In this document: positions 9,201 to 16,324 of the stretch, one piece after another
Layout of the letters: every line of letters begins with the position of its first letter
How positions within the stretch are numbered: position 1 is the first letter of the stretch
NCBI GenBank assembly: GCA_003242275.1
Contig: QGUX01000044.1
Span: forward strand, 1-16,364
Direction of reading: 5' to 3'
Source: Pseudomonadota bacterium
GTDB lineage: Bacteria; Pseudomonadota; Gammaproteobacteria; Steroidobacterales; Steroidobacteraceae
Length of the DNA stretch: 16,364 nucleotides
The notes under the pieces: model-generated
Seen by the model: the letters and a program-made list of their open reading frames with translations, nothing else
Told to the model about the DNA's origin: nothing
Database searches by the model: none
Position numbers and translations under genes: made by a program

Positions 9201-9421
9201 GCGAGGCGCGTGGCCTTCTCCAGGCCCTCGGCGCTGCCGCTGGCCAGGTACTCGCGCAACCCGTCACCATCGATCAGCAGGCGCAGGATGTCCGCCGCGG
9301 GCCTCACCTCCCCGCGCATCAGCTGCGCCAGCACGCCCACCCGGGCCCACTCGCGCTGCCGCTGCGCCTCCTGCACGCGCGCCGCCTCGACCCGGTAGAG
9401 CGCCGTGCAGCCGAGGATCAC
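6293..9421 (-). CDS. Cache-PAS-GAF hybrid histidine kinase with C-terminal receiver
   Basis: Numbered from the GTG at 9421 it is 1042 aa. Residues about 20-297 form a periplasmic sensor with a Cache-like pattern (Met-Arg-Phe-Ile-Asp-Ala-Ala-Gly at 87-94). A membrane helix spans about 298-318, followed by a coiled coil to ~362. A PAS domain covers about 365-475 and a GAF domain about 485-650. The H-box is Ala-His683-Asp-Ile-Asn-Asn, NtrB-like. The HATPase has Asn801/Asn805, Asp834-Thr-Gly-Thr-Gly and Gly-Thr-Gly-Leu-Gly-Leu at 859-864. The receiver, about 915-1035, has Asp921-923, Asp971, Thr999 and Lys1021. The true N-terminus is probably longer: the same frame upstream encodes a helix (Val-Ala-Gly-Pro-Leu-Leu-Ala-Leu-Ala-Ala) that merges into residue 1, making a full first membrane segment. 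No ATG, GTG or TTG lies there. A CTG at 9518-9520 preceded by AGGAAG is a candidate start (1075 aa). The signal sensed is unknown. Confidence 0.9.
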   Translation of the reverse strand: MILGCTALYRVEAARVQEAQRQREWARVGVLAQLMRGEVRPAADILRLLIDGDGLREYLASGSAEGLEKATRLAQAVSVNHPEFDQMRFIDAAGMEVMRVDHSGAVAPPEDLQDKSGHEFFRSVISMPQGAMYVSALDLSMEDGAIVVPHKPMLRLGAPVFDAEGRVRGIYVIHYLGDTLFERLRNAVPAYAHRLRLLNSDGYWIMAGQPGLEWGWQLPGREEATLARSNPALWSRVGAEPSGQVEGPGGAPFTWQQVPMSELAGRTGLAVHFRQPFLVVAAEILPAEWRGLTAGVRDIMLLVATGLVALTLFSAWLIRGWTRALRELRGTNQFLEERVRSRTAELARINQELREREELLEETGRLAQVGGWQFDPVTGEGAWTAEIARIHGLEMDVKPSREMGLQFYRPADRERITAAIGKSVKDGTPYDLELELVSAQGEHKWVRTISRPVLQDGRVVRMRGAMQDITAMKRTELRLQQQLRRMHLLEATTRAIGQRQDLDSILQVVTASVESRLPLDFGCVCLYDPPDDSMAVAAMGPAATRVGAAASLAPGSRIAIEANGLARCVQGHLVHEPDLAAVPVPLARQLAAAGLKALVAAPLAMEGMVFGVLLAARTEAASFGSDDSEFLRQLSEHVALAVHQARLRGALQAAYEDLANTQQAVMQQERLRVLGQMASGIAHDINNAISPIMLYASSLLENEPALPERARHALLTIQQAVSDVAETVARLREFYRHRAGRGQLQSLQLNQVVSQVPDLTRARWQAMPQRQGVVIDLRLELQTSLPPVRGIENEIREALVNLVFNAVDAMPEGGRLVLKTGQAADGRIFAEVSDTGTGMDEETRRRCLEPFFTTKGERGTGLGLAMVYGVMQRHEGEVEIHSTPGAGTTVRLLFNEAVVRAERAPAEPVAAVHGLNILLVDDDQVLLRSLREILELDAHTVIAAADGREGIELFRASLEPGARPISVVITDLGMPNVDGRAVASAVKQAAPQVPVILLTGWGERLLAEGQAVPHVDRVVGKPPRLHDLRAALAELTLERRSG

Positions 9422-9546
9422 CGCCGCCAGCGCCGCGAGCGCCAGCAGTGGGCCAGCAACGCGCTGCCACGTGCCGCTTGGCGCGCTGGCCGGTGGTACG
9501 TTGTCGGCTGTATGCGGCAGAAGGACTTCCTGTGGTGCCGCGGAAC

Positions 9547-10068
9547 TCAGGGGCTCCCGGCGATGTTCCCGGTCTGCGCCGGGCGGGGCTCGCCGTAGCG
9601 TATCACGCTGATCTGGCCGTCACCTTCCAGCCACGCGTGGCGCACGTCGCGCAGGTGGGCCACGCCCTGTTCGCGAAGCCTGGACATCACCTCGTCGGCA
9701 GAGAGCCGCTCGCGCCTCAGGTTGGAGAAGATGAAGCGCCCATGGCGTACCAGGGGCAGCGCCCTGGGCGTGATGAACCGCGCCACGATCCGGTAGCGGT
9801 ACGCCAGCCAGTCGAGCAGCATGTTCCAGCCGACGATGGTGGCGAGCAGGATGAAGCCCTCGGTGATCGTGCTGTAGTTGCCGGCCATGGCGTTCTGCGC
9901 GGCATCGGCGAGGACGACCAGCAGCAGCACGTCGGCGATGCCGAGCGCGCCGATGTCGCGCCGGATCACGAAGCGGAAGACCAGGAACAGGAACCAGTAG
10001 ACGGCGCTGCCGCGGATCAGGATCTCCGGCACCGACATCCGGACCGCAAACAGGTCGCCGAGGTCCAT
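9547..10068 (-). CDS. DUF421 (YetF/YcaP-type) membrane protein
   Basis: A 173-aa protein with three hydrophobic segments (about 15-35, 44-62 and 70-90), then a soluble C-terminal region beginning Pro-Leu-Val-Arg-His-Gly-Arg-Phe. This matches the DUF421/YetF family: N-terminal membrane helices followed by a cytoplasmic domain with a 'G.....L...R.....L...LR..G' pattern, here Leu-Arg-Arg-Glu-Arg-Leu-Ser-Ala-Asp-Glu-Val-Met-Ser-Arg-Leu-Arg-Glu-Gln-Gly at 117-135. The family is widespread and its function is not established; in Bacillus it has been linked to spores and membranes. The ATG at 10068 is supported by GGAGG at 10076-10080, seven bases upstream. It is the gene just upstream of the Cache kinase on the same strand, and the short gap suggests co-transcription. 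Confidence 0.87.
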   Translation of the reverse strand: MDLGDLFAVRMSVPEILIRGSAVYWFLFLVFRFVIRRDIGALGIADVLLLVVLADAAQNAMAGNYSTITEGFILLATIVGWNMLLDWLAYRYRIVARFITPRALPLVRHGRFIFSNLRRERLSADEVMSRLREQGVAHLRDVRHAWLEGDGQISVIRYGEPRPAQTGNIAGSP

Positions 10069-10121
10069 GGGCACGCCTCCGGTGGATGAGGCGATTCTAG
10101 CCCCCTGGCCCGGACAATGCC

Positions 10122-10136
10122 GCCTGGCCGCCAGGC
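10122..10136. other. Short GC-rich hairpin between the HDOD and DUF421 genes
   Basis: GCCTGG and CCAGGC form a perfect 6-bp stem with a 3-base loop in the 82-base gap downstream of the HDOD stop. There is no T-run on either side, so it is at most a weak or Rho-assisted stop. It may be chance in GC-rich DNA. Confidence 0.2.
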
Positions 10137-10150
10137 CCGCGCGGCGGGCA

Positions 10151-11209
10151 TCAGTGGCGGATGTAGGCCTGGACGAGGCGGTCCCAGACGCGCGCGGCCA
10201 CCGGACCGGTGAAACCGCCGGCCTCCACCTGCCGGAAGGCATGTTCCTCCGACAGCAGCCTGTGGCGGCACAAGGCCGTGGCCGCGCCGGCCAGCAGGCC
10301 GAACTGCAGCGCACGCGTCAGCCCCGCCGGTCCACCGACCGGCGCCGCGGAGGATTGCGCCTCCAGCGCCTGGCGGCTGCGCTCGGACAGTCCCCAGTTG
10401 GCGGCGATGCGCGCAGCCGTCACCGCGGCATTGGCATGCAGGGAGGCGGCGATGGCCGGAATGTCGCGTTCCAGGCCGGGCCTCGCGTCGTAGAGGTCGT
10501 TGATGACGCGGTAGACGGCCACGGCACCCACGCCATGCAGCAGCGCCAGCAGGTGCGCGGTGAAGGGATCGGCATCCTGGCTGCGGCCGGCCCAGGCCTC
10601 GGCCGCCGAAGCGCTGTACAGCGAATGATCCCAGAGCACCTCGCCGAAGTGGCCGAGCTTGCTGTCGGCACCGGCCAGCGGCCGCAGCAGCCGCGAGGCC
10701 ACCAGCATGCGGATGCCCTGGGTGCCCAGCAGCGAGGTCGCACGGTCGACGCTCTCCACGGGCTGCGCACTGACGCGATAGAACGGACTGTTGGCGGTGC
10801 GCAGCAGGTCGCCGGTGAGCTGTGGATCCTGCGACACCATGCCCGAGAGCGCCTTCAGCGAGGCGTCCTCGTCGTTGAGCATCTCCATGATCTGCGGCAG
10901 CAGCGACGGACGGCTCGGCGTGTAGCGCGGTTCGGAACCCACGCGCGCGATGGTGGCGCTGGCTTCCAGCATCAGCTGGACCTGCGCCGGGTCGGGGCGG
11001 GCATCCATGTCCGCGGCGCGCGGATCGTTGAGCGCCACGGCATAGACGAGGCGCTGCAGCGACAGCGGCCGGCCGGCCGGCGTGGCCTCGACCTCTTCCG
11101 CACAGTCCTGCGCCGCGGCGGGAGCCGCCCCGGGCTGCGGCGCCCCGGCCAAGGCCCGCATGACGGCGGCCTCGGGCTGCTTCTTTCGCCAGAACAACAG
11201 TGAACGCAT
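10151..11209 (-). CDS. HDOD domain-containing protein
   Basis: A 352-aa protein. The first ~90 residues are poorly conserved and Ala/Pro-rich after a basic Phe-Trp-Arg-Lys-Lys start. Residues about 95-300 form an HDOD domain: Leu-Pro-Gln-Ile-Met-Glu-Met-Leu, then Val-Ser-Gln-Asp-Pro-Gln-Leu-Thr-Gly-Asp-Leu-Leu-Arg-Thr-Ala-Asn-Ser (125-141), which is the hallmark 'DP.L...LL..ANS' of the family, and Ala-Thr-Ser-Leu-Leu-Gly-Thr-Gln-Gly-Ile-Arg (157-167). HDOD proteins are HD-superfamily relatives lacking the metal-binding His-Asp pair; here the equivalent site reads His225-Gly. They are usually non-catalytic regulators acting in signalling. No GGDEF, EAL or receiver domain is attached. The ATG at 11209 is chosen because homology-like sequence begins after it; the weak purine tract GGGG lies about seven bases upstream. 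An in-frame GTG/ATG extension exists but looks non-coding. Confidence 0.85.
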   Translation of the reverse strand: MRSLLFWRKKQPEAAVMRALAGAPQPGAAPAAAQDCAEEVEATPAGRPLSLQRLVYAVALNDPRAADMDARPDPAQVQLMLEASATIARVGSEPRYTPSRPSLLPQIMEMLNDEDASLKALSGMVSQDPQLTGDLLRTANSPFYRVSAQPVESVDRATSLLGTQGIRMLVASRLLRPLAGADSKLGHFGEVLWDHSLYSASAAEAWAGRSQDADPFTAHLLALLHGVGAVAVYRVINDLYDARPGLERDIPAIAASLHANAAVTAARIAANWGLSERSRQALEAQSSAAPVGGPAGLTRALQFGLLAGAATALCRHRLLSEEHAFRQVEAGGFTGPVAARVWDRLVQAYIRH

Positions 11210-11348
11210 GATTGCCCCAAAGTTAAGCGCAGCGAAGGGGTGGAAGCTGCCTGCTGGCGCACATTTCCGGACATGGCACGCCCCGGCCAGGGCCCGGTCC
11301 GCGGGTCCGCCGGGACCCTGCATATAAAGATGAGGGAATCGGTCCCTT
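11210..11348. promoter_or_regulatory. Intergenic region before the HDOD gene, with two small inverted repeats
   Basis: This 139-base gap follows the glutamate dehydrogenase stop and precedes the HDOD gene. It contains AGGGA/TCCCT (11333-11347, 5-base loop) just past the dehydrogenase stop and GGGTCC/GGACCC (11303-11318, 4-base loop), with an AT-rich patch between them (ATATAAAGAT, 11322-11331). On the minus strand the first hairpin is followed by a T-containing stretch but no true T-run. A weak terminator for glutamate dehydrogenase and a promoter for HDOD could both lie here; I cannot assign -35/-10 boxes with confidence. Confidence 0.3.
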
Positions 11349-12638
11349 TCAGGGGTACAGGCCCCGCTGGGCGCGGGCGGAGAGCACGCGCCGGCAGGCC
11401 ACGATGTAGGCGGCGGTGCGCAGCGTGACCCGGTATTCCTGGTGCACGTCCCAGATGTGCGCGAAGGCCCCGCTGAGGATCTGGTCGAGGCGCTGGTTGA
11501 TCTCCGCCTCGGTCCAGAAGAACGAATTGAAGTCCTGTACCCACTCGAAGTACGACACCGTCACGCCGCCGGCATTGGCAATGACGTCCGGCACCACCAC
11601 GATGCCGCGCTCGGCGAGCACGAGGTCGGCGTCGGGGTTGGTGGGACCGTTGGCACCTTCGAGGACCAGCCCGGTGCGCACACGGCGGGCGCGCGCCGCG
11701 GTGATCTGTCCTTCCAGTGCGGCCGGAACCAGGATGTCGCACTCCACTTCCCAGAAATCCTCGGCGCCGATGTTCGCCCCACCCTCGTAGCCGGCCACGC
11801 CGCCCGTCGCGGCGACGGCCCGCGAGAGTGCCTTCACGTCGAGGCCGTTGCCATCGTGCACGCTGCCGGTATGGTCCTGCACCGCGACGATCCTCGCGCC
11901 ATGCTGCACGAACATCTCCGCTGCGGCCGACCCCACGTTGCCGAAGCCCTGCAGCACGATGCGCGCCCCCTCGAGCCGCATCCCCAGCCGCTTCGCCGCC
12001 TCGCGCCCGATGTAGAACAGCCCGCGGCCGGTGGCCTTCTCGCGTCCCAGCGACCCGCCCAGCATCACGGGCTTGCCGGTGACCACGCCGGTGGTGGTGG
12101 CGCCCACGTTGGCCGAGTAGGTGTCCATGATCCACGCCATCACCTGCGCGTCGGTGTTCACGTCCGGCGCGGGAATGTCGCGCGAGGGGCCGATGATGAG
12201 GCCGATCTCGCTGGTGTAGCGGCGAGTGAGCCGCTCCAGCTCCTTGCGCGAGAGCTTCCCCGGATCGACGCGGATGCCGCCCTTGGCACCACCGAAGGGC
12301 AGGTTCACGGCGGCGTTCTTGATGGTCATCCAGCCCGCCAGCGCCATCACTTCCTCGAGCGTGACGTCGGGGTGATAGCGGATGCCGCCCTTGCCCGGAC
12401 CGCGCGACAGGCTGTGCTGCACGCGGTAGCCCTCGAAGTGGGCCACGGTGCCGTCGTCCAGCTCGATGGGGACGTCGACGATGAGGACCCGCTTGGGCCG
12501 GGTCAGCGTGCCGACCCAGCGCTCCAGCTCGCCGAGGTACGGCCGCACGCGGTCGACCTGCGTGAGGAAAGTGCCCCACGGACTCTCCCGCTCGCGCGGG
12601 CACACATAGCTCAGGTCCGTGCTGGCATCCGGCTGCAT
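11349..12638 (-). CDS. gdhA: Glutamate dehydrogenase (Glu/Leu/Phe/Val dehydrogenase family)
   Basis: A 429-aa protein of the usual size for hexameric bacterial glutamate dehydrogenase, which interconverts glutamate and 2-oxoglutarate plus ammonia in the cytoplasm. The substrate-binding domain has Gly-Pro-Gly-Lys83-Gly-Gly-Ile-Arg, Met-Thr-Ile-Lys107-Asn-Ala and the family signature Leu-Pro-Phe-Gly-Gly-Ala-Lys119-Gly-Gly, where Lys119 is the catalytic lysine. Asp154 in [11 protein letters not shown] is the catalytic aspartate. The Rossmann domain starts at Gly-Phe-Gly-Asn-Val-Gly (231-236). The overall pattern resembles the ~420-residue, typically catabolic, NAD-preferring group more than the ~450-residue NADP type, but cofactor choice is inference. 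The ATG overlaps the stop of the upstream aldehyde dehydrogenase (TGATG), so the two are probably translationally coupled. Confidence 0.94.
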   Translation of the reverse strand: MQPDASTDLSYVCPRERESPWGTFLTQVDRVRPYLGELERWVGTLTRPKRVLIVDVPIELDDGTVAHFEGYRVQHSLSRGPGKGGIRYHPDVTLEEVMALAGWMTIKNAAVNLPFGGAKGGIRVDPGKLSRKELERLTRRYTSEIGLIIGPSRDIPAPDVNTDAQVMAWIMDTYSANVGATTTGVVTGKPVMLGGSLGREKATGRGLFYIGREAAKRLGMRLEGARIVLQGFGNVGSAAAEMFVQHGARIVAVQDHTGSVHDGNGLDVKALSRAVAATGGVAGYEGGANIGAEDFWEVECDILVPAALEGQITAARARRVRTGLVLEGANGPTNPDADLVLAERGIVVVPDVIANAGGVTVSYFEWVQDFNSFFWTEAEINQRLDQILSGAFAHIWDVHQEYRVTLRTAAYIVACRRVLSARAQRGLYP

Positions 12639-14092
12639 CAGTCCGTCAGTATGGTCTTGGTTTCCGTGTAGGCAAGGAAATTCTCCGGCCCGCCCTCGCG
12701 GCCGATGCCGGACTGCTTGAAGCCGCCGTACGGCGCCAGGAAGTCCATGCGCAGGCCGTTCTGGCCCACGCAGCCGGTGCGCAGGCGCCGCGCCACGCGG
12801 TAGGCCTTTTCCGCATCGGGCGTGAACACCGCGCCGTTGAGGCCGTAGATGGAATCATTGGCAATGCGCACGGCATCCTCCTCGTCCCTGCACGCGATCA
12901 GCGAGATCACCGGGCCGAAGATTTCCTCCTGCGCGATGACCATGCGGTTGTCCACGTGGGTGAACAGCGTGGGTTCGAAGTAGAAGCCACGCGTCAGGTG
13001 CGGCGGCTGGCGGCCGCCGCAGGCCAGCTTCGCGCCCTGCTCGAGTCCCTTCGCCACGTAGCCCTTCACGCGCTCGAGCTGGCGCTTCATCGCCAGCGGA
13101 CCCATCATCGTGGACGGATCGTTGGGGTCGCCCACCCTGACCTTCGCCATCTCGGCCACGATGGCGTCGGCGAGCTGCTGGTAGCGATGCTGCGGGACGA
13201 TCACGCGCGAGAGCGTGGCGCAGACCTGCCCGGTCATCGTGCAGATGGTGCCGGCCAGGATGGCCGCGGCCTGCTCGACCGGGAAATCATCCAGGACCAG
13301 CGCAGCGGACTTGCCGCCCAGCTCCAGCGTCACGCGCGCAATGCGCTCGCCGCACACGCTGGCGATGCGCCGGCCGGCGGCCGTGCTGCCGGTGAAGCCC
13401 ACCTTGTCCACGCCTGGATTGCGCACCAGGTGGTCGGAAGCCTCGCGGTGCGCCGGCACCAGGTTGACCACGCCGGGCGGGAAGCCGGCCTGTTCGGCGC
13501 ATTCAGCGATGATGTACGCCTCCAGCGGCGTCTCCGGTGCCGGCTTCATGATGACGGTGCAGCCCGCCACCAGCGCCGGGCCGATCTTCTGCGCCATGAT
13601 GGCGTAGGGCGCGTTCCAGGGCGCGATGGCCGCCACCACGCCCACGGGCTCGCGCACGATGATGGCCTTGCCGTTGCCCATCGACGCGGGTTGCCGGACT
13701 TCGAAAGGCCAGGTGGTGGCCAGGCCGGCGAAATAGCGCAGCTGGAAGGTTCCGCCATGGACCACGTTGGGCGCGAAGCTCGCCACTCCTCCCATCTGCC
13801 GCGTCCAGGCAGCGGCCAGCTCCGCGTGGCGCGCCTCCAGCAGCCGCGCCAGTTCCGCCACCCTGGCGCCGCGCTCGGCATGGGACATGCGCGGCCAGGG
13901 TCCGTTGTCGAAGGCTTCGCGCGCAGCGGCCACGGCGCGGTCCATGTCGGCCTCGCGTGCCTCGGCGACCTCGGTGAACACTTCCTCGGTGGCCGGATCG
14001 ACCAGCTGGATGCGGCCGGTGGCGACCGGGGCCACCCATTCGCCGCCGATGAAGAGCCTGTCACGATGACGGATGCTGATGGCGCCGGACAT
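12638..14092 (-). CDS. NAD(P)-dependent aldehyde dehydrogenase
   Basis: A 484-aa cytoplasmic enzyme of normal family length that oxidises an aldehyde to its acid. All key elements are visible: Pro-Trp-Asn160-Ala-Pro for the oxyanion site, Lys183 in Met-Lys-Pro-Ala-Pro-Glu for cofactor binding, Gly-Phe-Thr-Gly-Ser-Thr at 232-237, catalytic base Glu257 in Leu-Glu-Leu-Gly-Gly-Lys, and nucleophile Cys291 in [12 protein letters not shown] and the C-terminal [11 protein letters not shown] are intact. The substrate cannot be read from sequence. Overlap with glutamate dehydrogenase makes an amino-acid-derived semialdehyde possible, but this is only context. The ATG at 14092 is the only good start; the ribosome-binding site is weak (GGGAAGCGAAAAAG). 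It is the first gene of the long minus-strand block and faces opgG across a shared intergenic region. Confidence 0.92.
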   Translation of the reverse strand: MSGAISIRHRDRLFIGGEWVAPVATGRIQLVDPATEEVFTEVAEAREADMDRAVAAAREAFDNGPWPRMSHAERGARVAELARLLEARHAELAAAWTRQMGGVASFAPNVVHGGTFQLRYFAGLATTWPFEVRQPASMGNGKAIIVREPVGVVAAIAPWNAPYAIMAQKIGPALVAGCTVIMKPAPETPLEAYIIAECAEQAGFPPGVVNLVPAHREASDHLVRNPGVDKVGFTGSTAAGRRIASVCGERIARVTLELGGKSAALVLDDFPVEQAAAILAGTICTMTGQVCATLSRVIVPQHRYQQLADAIVAEMAKVRVGDPNDPSTMMGPLAMKRQLERVKGYVAKGLEQGAKLACGGRQPPHLTRGFYFEPTLFTHVDNRMVIAQEEIFGPVISLIACRDEEDAVRIANDSIYGLNGAVFTPDAEKAYRVARRLRTGCVGQNGLRMDFLAPYGGFKQSGIGREGGPENFLAYTETKTILTD

Positions 14093-14309
14093 CTTTTTCG
14101 CTTCCCGTGTTGGACCCGGTTGCGCAGTCTACAGCGCACCTCCGGGTGTACCGACAACTTCTGCTTCGGACAATTACTGGAAATACTACCTTGGAAGCGG
14201 CAACCGTCGGACGGCTCCTTCGCAGTATGCAGGCTGCGACACGTTGATTCCCGGCCCTCCCGTCCCCATCGTGCGGGGCAGTGTCCAACCGCTTGCACAG
14301 GAAACGACC
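14093..14309. promoter_or_regulatory. Divergent intergenic region between the aldehyde dehydrogenase and opgG
   Basis: These ~217 bases separate two oppositely oriented genes and must carry the start signals for both unless transcription enters from elsewhere. Around 14155-14195 the sequence is clearly richer in A and T than its surroundings, as expected for promoters, but I found no strong consensus boxes. A small palindrome (CCGTC-G-GACGG, 14204-14214) is present. A weak AGGAA ribosome-binding site for opgG lies at 14299-14303. The plus-strand frame of opgG stays open through this region, but the residues there do not look like a secreted protein N-terminus, so it is treated as non-coding. 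Confidence 0.45.
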
Positions 14310-15896
14310 GTGAACCAACGACGCCTGGCAGGCCATGTGACGCTGGCCCTGTCGCTGGCCCTGCTTGCCATCCCCGCGGCGGTGATGCTCGGCCGCAGCC
14401 TGAAGCCGGAGGAAGCGGCTGCGCCCCAGCCCGCCATGGCCGCTCCCGTGCTGGAGAAGATCGCCACCGACGGCTTCGATGCCGAAGACGTCGTCGAGAT
14501 CGCGCGCCGCCTCGCCGCCGAACCCTACCATCCGCCCGGGCCCATCACCCCCGGACTCGAGAAGCTGGGCTATGACCAGTACCGCGACATCCGCTTCCCG
14601 CCGGAACGCGCGTTCTGGTCCGACGAGCCCACGCCCTTCCGCCTCGATGTGCTGCCCGCCGGCTCCATCTACACCACGCCGGTACGGGTGTCGGTGGTCG
14701 AGGACGGCCAGGTGCAGGAGATCGAACCGGTTCCCGGCCTGTTCGAGCTGGCGCCGCGCTTCCCGGAGGAACTCCGGGACAAGGCACTGTCGATCTCGGG
14801 CTTTCGCCTGCGCTCGCGACTGAACTCCAACAGCTACTGGGACGAGTTCCTGGTCTTCCAGGGTGCCAGCTATTTCCGCGCGGTGGGGCGTGGCCAGAAC
14901 TACGGCCTGTCGGCACGCGCGCTGGCACTGCGCACCGGCGAGCCGGAGGGCGAGGAGTTTCCCAACTTCACGCACTTCTGGATCGAGAAGCCGCGCCGCA
15001 ACGCGCGCACCATCACCATCCACGGCCTGCTCGACAGCCCGTCGGTGACCGGCGCCTACCACTTCGAGGTGTCCACCGGACGCGAGACGCGCATGGACGT
15101 GCGCTACACCCTGTTCCCGCGCGTGGACCTGCGCAGCGTGGGCATCGCCCCCCTGACCTCGATGTTCCTGTTCGACCCGTCCAACCGCTCGCGCTTCGAC
15201 GACTTCCGGCCGCGCGCGCATGACTCCGACGGATTGATGTTCGTCAGCAGCGGCGGCGAGGAGGTGTGGCGGCACCTGGCCAACCCCGCCACGCTGCAGA
15301 TCTCGGCATTCACCAGCGAGCAGCCCAGGGCGTTCGGGCTGATGCAGCGTGCGCGGCTGTTCTCGGATTTCCAGGACCTGGAAGCCCGTTACGAGCGCCG
15401 GCCCAGCGCCTGGGTGGAATTTCCCGGCGAGGAAGAGCCGGCCGCGCGCGGCACGCTGAAGCTGGTGGAAATCCCCACGCGCAGCGAGGCCAACGACAAC
15501 ATCGTCGCCTTCTGGCAGCCGGCGCAGGTGCTGCCGGCAGGCCAGCCGTACACCGGCTCGTACCGCATCACCTGGACGGCCGAATCGCTGGTGGAGCGCG
15601 AGCTGGGACGGTTCGTGGCCACGCGCATCGGCGCCAACATGCGCGGCGACAGGCGGCTGGTGGTGCTCGACCTCGCCGGCGCCGGCCGCTCGGCCGAGGA
15701 CCTCGTGCTCGACGTCAGCGCCTCGGCCGGCACCGTGTTCAATCCGGTGGTGCACGAGAATCCGGCCATCGGCGGCCTCAGGGTCAGCTTCGAGTTCGAT
15801 CCCGGCGGCGCACAGCTGATCGAGTTCCGCGCGCTGGTGCGCGAGGACGGAAAGCCGGTGAGCGAAACCTGGCTTTATCGATGGACGGCCAGCTAG
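14310..15896 (+). CDS. opgG: Periplasmic glucan biosynthesis protein OpgG/MdoG family
   Basis: A 528-aa exported protein of the usual size for OpgG/OpgD (about 510-550), which shapes the backbone or branches of osmoregulated periplasmic glucans. The N-terminus is a signal peptide or anchor: basic Asn-Gln-Arg-Arg, a hydrophobic stretch about 9-28, then a Pro/Ala-rich segment. The mature part shows family features: Ala-Arg-Arg-Leu-Ala-Ala-Glu-Pro-Tyr near 65-73, Leu-Gly-Tyr-Asp-Gln-Tyr-Arg-Asp-Ile-Arg-Phe (86-96), Gly-Ala-Ser-Tyr-Phe-Arg-Ala-Val, Gly-Gln-Asn-Tyr-Gly-Leu-Ser-Ala-Arg-Ala-Leu, Thr-Ser-Met-Phe-Leu-Phe, and His-Asp-Ser-Asp-Gly-Leu. The GTG at 14310 is chosen for its AGGAA box six bases upstream and because the signal peptide begins there. 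A Tat motif typical of OpgD is not clear, so OpgG is preferred. A following opgH fragment supports the assignment. Confidence 0.92.
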   Translation: MNQRRLAGHVTLALSLALLAIPAAVMLGRSLKPEEAAAPQPAMAAPVLEKIATDGFDAEDVVEIARRLAAEPYHPPGPITPGLEKLGYDQYRDIRFPPERAFWSDEPTPFRLDVLPAGSIYTTPVRVSVVEDGQVQEIEPVPGLFELAPRFPEELRDKALSISGFRLRSRLNSNSYWDEFLVFQGASYFRAVGRGQNYGLSARALALRTGEPEGEEFPNFTHFWIEKPRRNARTITIHGLLDSPSVTGAYHFEVSTGRETRMDVRYTLFPRVDLRSVGIAPLTSMFLFDPSNRSRFDDFRPRAHDSDGLMFVSSGGEEVWRHLANPATLQISAFTSEQPRAFGLMQRARLFSDFQDLEARYERRPSAWVEFPGEEEPAARGTLKLVEIPTRSEANDNIVAFWQPAQVLPAGQPYTGSYRITWTAESLVERELGRFVATRIGANMRGDRRLVVLDLAGAGRSAEDLVLDVSASAGTVFNPVVHENPAIGGLRVSFEFDPGGAQLIEFRALVREDGKPVSETWLYRWTAS

Positions 15897-16324
15897 CCGT
15901 CCGCGCCGTCCATTCCGGCGCCGCGCGCCGCGGCGCGATGCCCCCGCCCGCGCCGCTCGCCATGCCGGTGCAGGACCTCGCCGTGCGTCCCCCTGCCCGT
16001 TTCGCCGAGGAGCTGGATTTCCGCTCCGTGCTGGCGCGCGCCATCACGCTGTCGGGCACCATCGGCATCGTCGCCTACGGCGTGACCGAGATGATCGGCA
16101 TCATGCGCAACGAGGACATGTCGGCGCTGCAGGTGCTGCTGATCGTGTTCTTCGCGCTGACGCTGGCATGGATCGCGCAGGCCGCCGCCGCTTCGGTGGC
16201 GGGGCTGCTGCCGCAGCGCCGCCTGCCGCTCGCGCCGCCCGAGGAGGTGGCGCGGCGGCGCACCGCGCTGGCCGCCGCCGAGGCCGGCATACAATCTGAC
16301 GCGGCCGCGAAGGGGGAGAGGTAG
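15881..16324 (+). CDS. opgH: Glucan glucosyltransferase OpgH/MdoH, N-terminal fragment, frame lost near 16271
   Basis: The ORF encodes 147 residues, where OpgH normally has 600 or more. OpgH is the inner-membrane glucosyltransferase that builds the periplasmic glucan chain from UDP-glucose. Residues about 45-110 show two hydrophobic segments (near Ile-Gly-Ile-Val-Ala-Tyr-Gly-Val-Thr and Val-Leu-Leu-Ile-Val-Phe-Phe-Ala-Leu-Thr-Leu-Ala-Trp-Ile). Then comes Leu-Pro-Leu-Ala-Pro-Pro-Glu-Glu-Val-Ala-Arg-Arg-Arg-Thr-Ala-Leu, matching the segment that in OpgH precedes the 'MP.YNED' motif of the catalytic domain. After Arg-Thr-Ala-Leu (ends 16270) that motif is absent, and an unrelated Ala-rich tail runs to TAG at 16322-16324. 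The ATG at 15881 overlaps the end of opgG by 16 bases; ATGs at 15938 and 15962 are alternatives. The break may be real or a sequence-end artefact. Confidence 0.65.
   Translation: MDGQLAVRAVHSGAARRGAMPPPAPLAMPVQDLAVRPPARFAEELDFRSVLARAITLSGTIGIVAYGVTEMIGIMRNEDMSALQVLLIVFFALTLAWIAQAAAASVAGLLPQRRLPLAPPEEVARRRTALAAAEAGIQSDAAAKGER

Noticed and set aside
6344..9598. 1084-codon plus-strand open frame opposite the Cache kinase
   Set aside because: Same reason: antisense to a well-supported kinase, low-complexity His/Gln/Arg composition and no recognisable motif.
11210..11323. N-terminal extension of the HDOD protein to an upstream in-frame start
   Set aside because: The extra ~38 residues have no resemblance to the family and cover the region of inverted repeats; the ATG at 11209 is more plausible.
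14073..14309. Upstream extension of the opgG frame
   Set aside because: It would place a long non-hydrophobic stretch before the signal peptide; the GTG at 14310 has a ribosome-binding site and gives a normal exported N-terminus.
12956..14575. 539-codon plus-strand frame opposite the aldehyde dehydrogenase
   Set aside because: It is antisense to an enzyme with all catalytic residues and crosses the divergent intergenic region without any domain resemblance.
14061..15755. 564-codon minus-strand open frame opposite opgG
   Set aside because: opgG has family motifs, a ribosome-binding site and a signal peptide. The opposite frame has only composition-driven residues.
16301..16308. NotI-like GCGGCCGC octamer suggesting a cloning junction
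   Set aside because: Such octamers arise by chance in DNA this GC-rich, and no recognisable vector or adapter sequence is next to it; kept only as a side remark.
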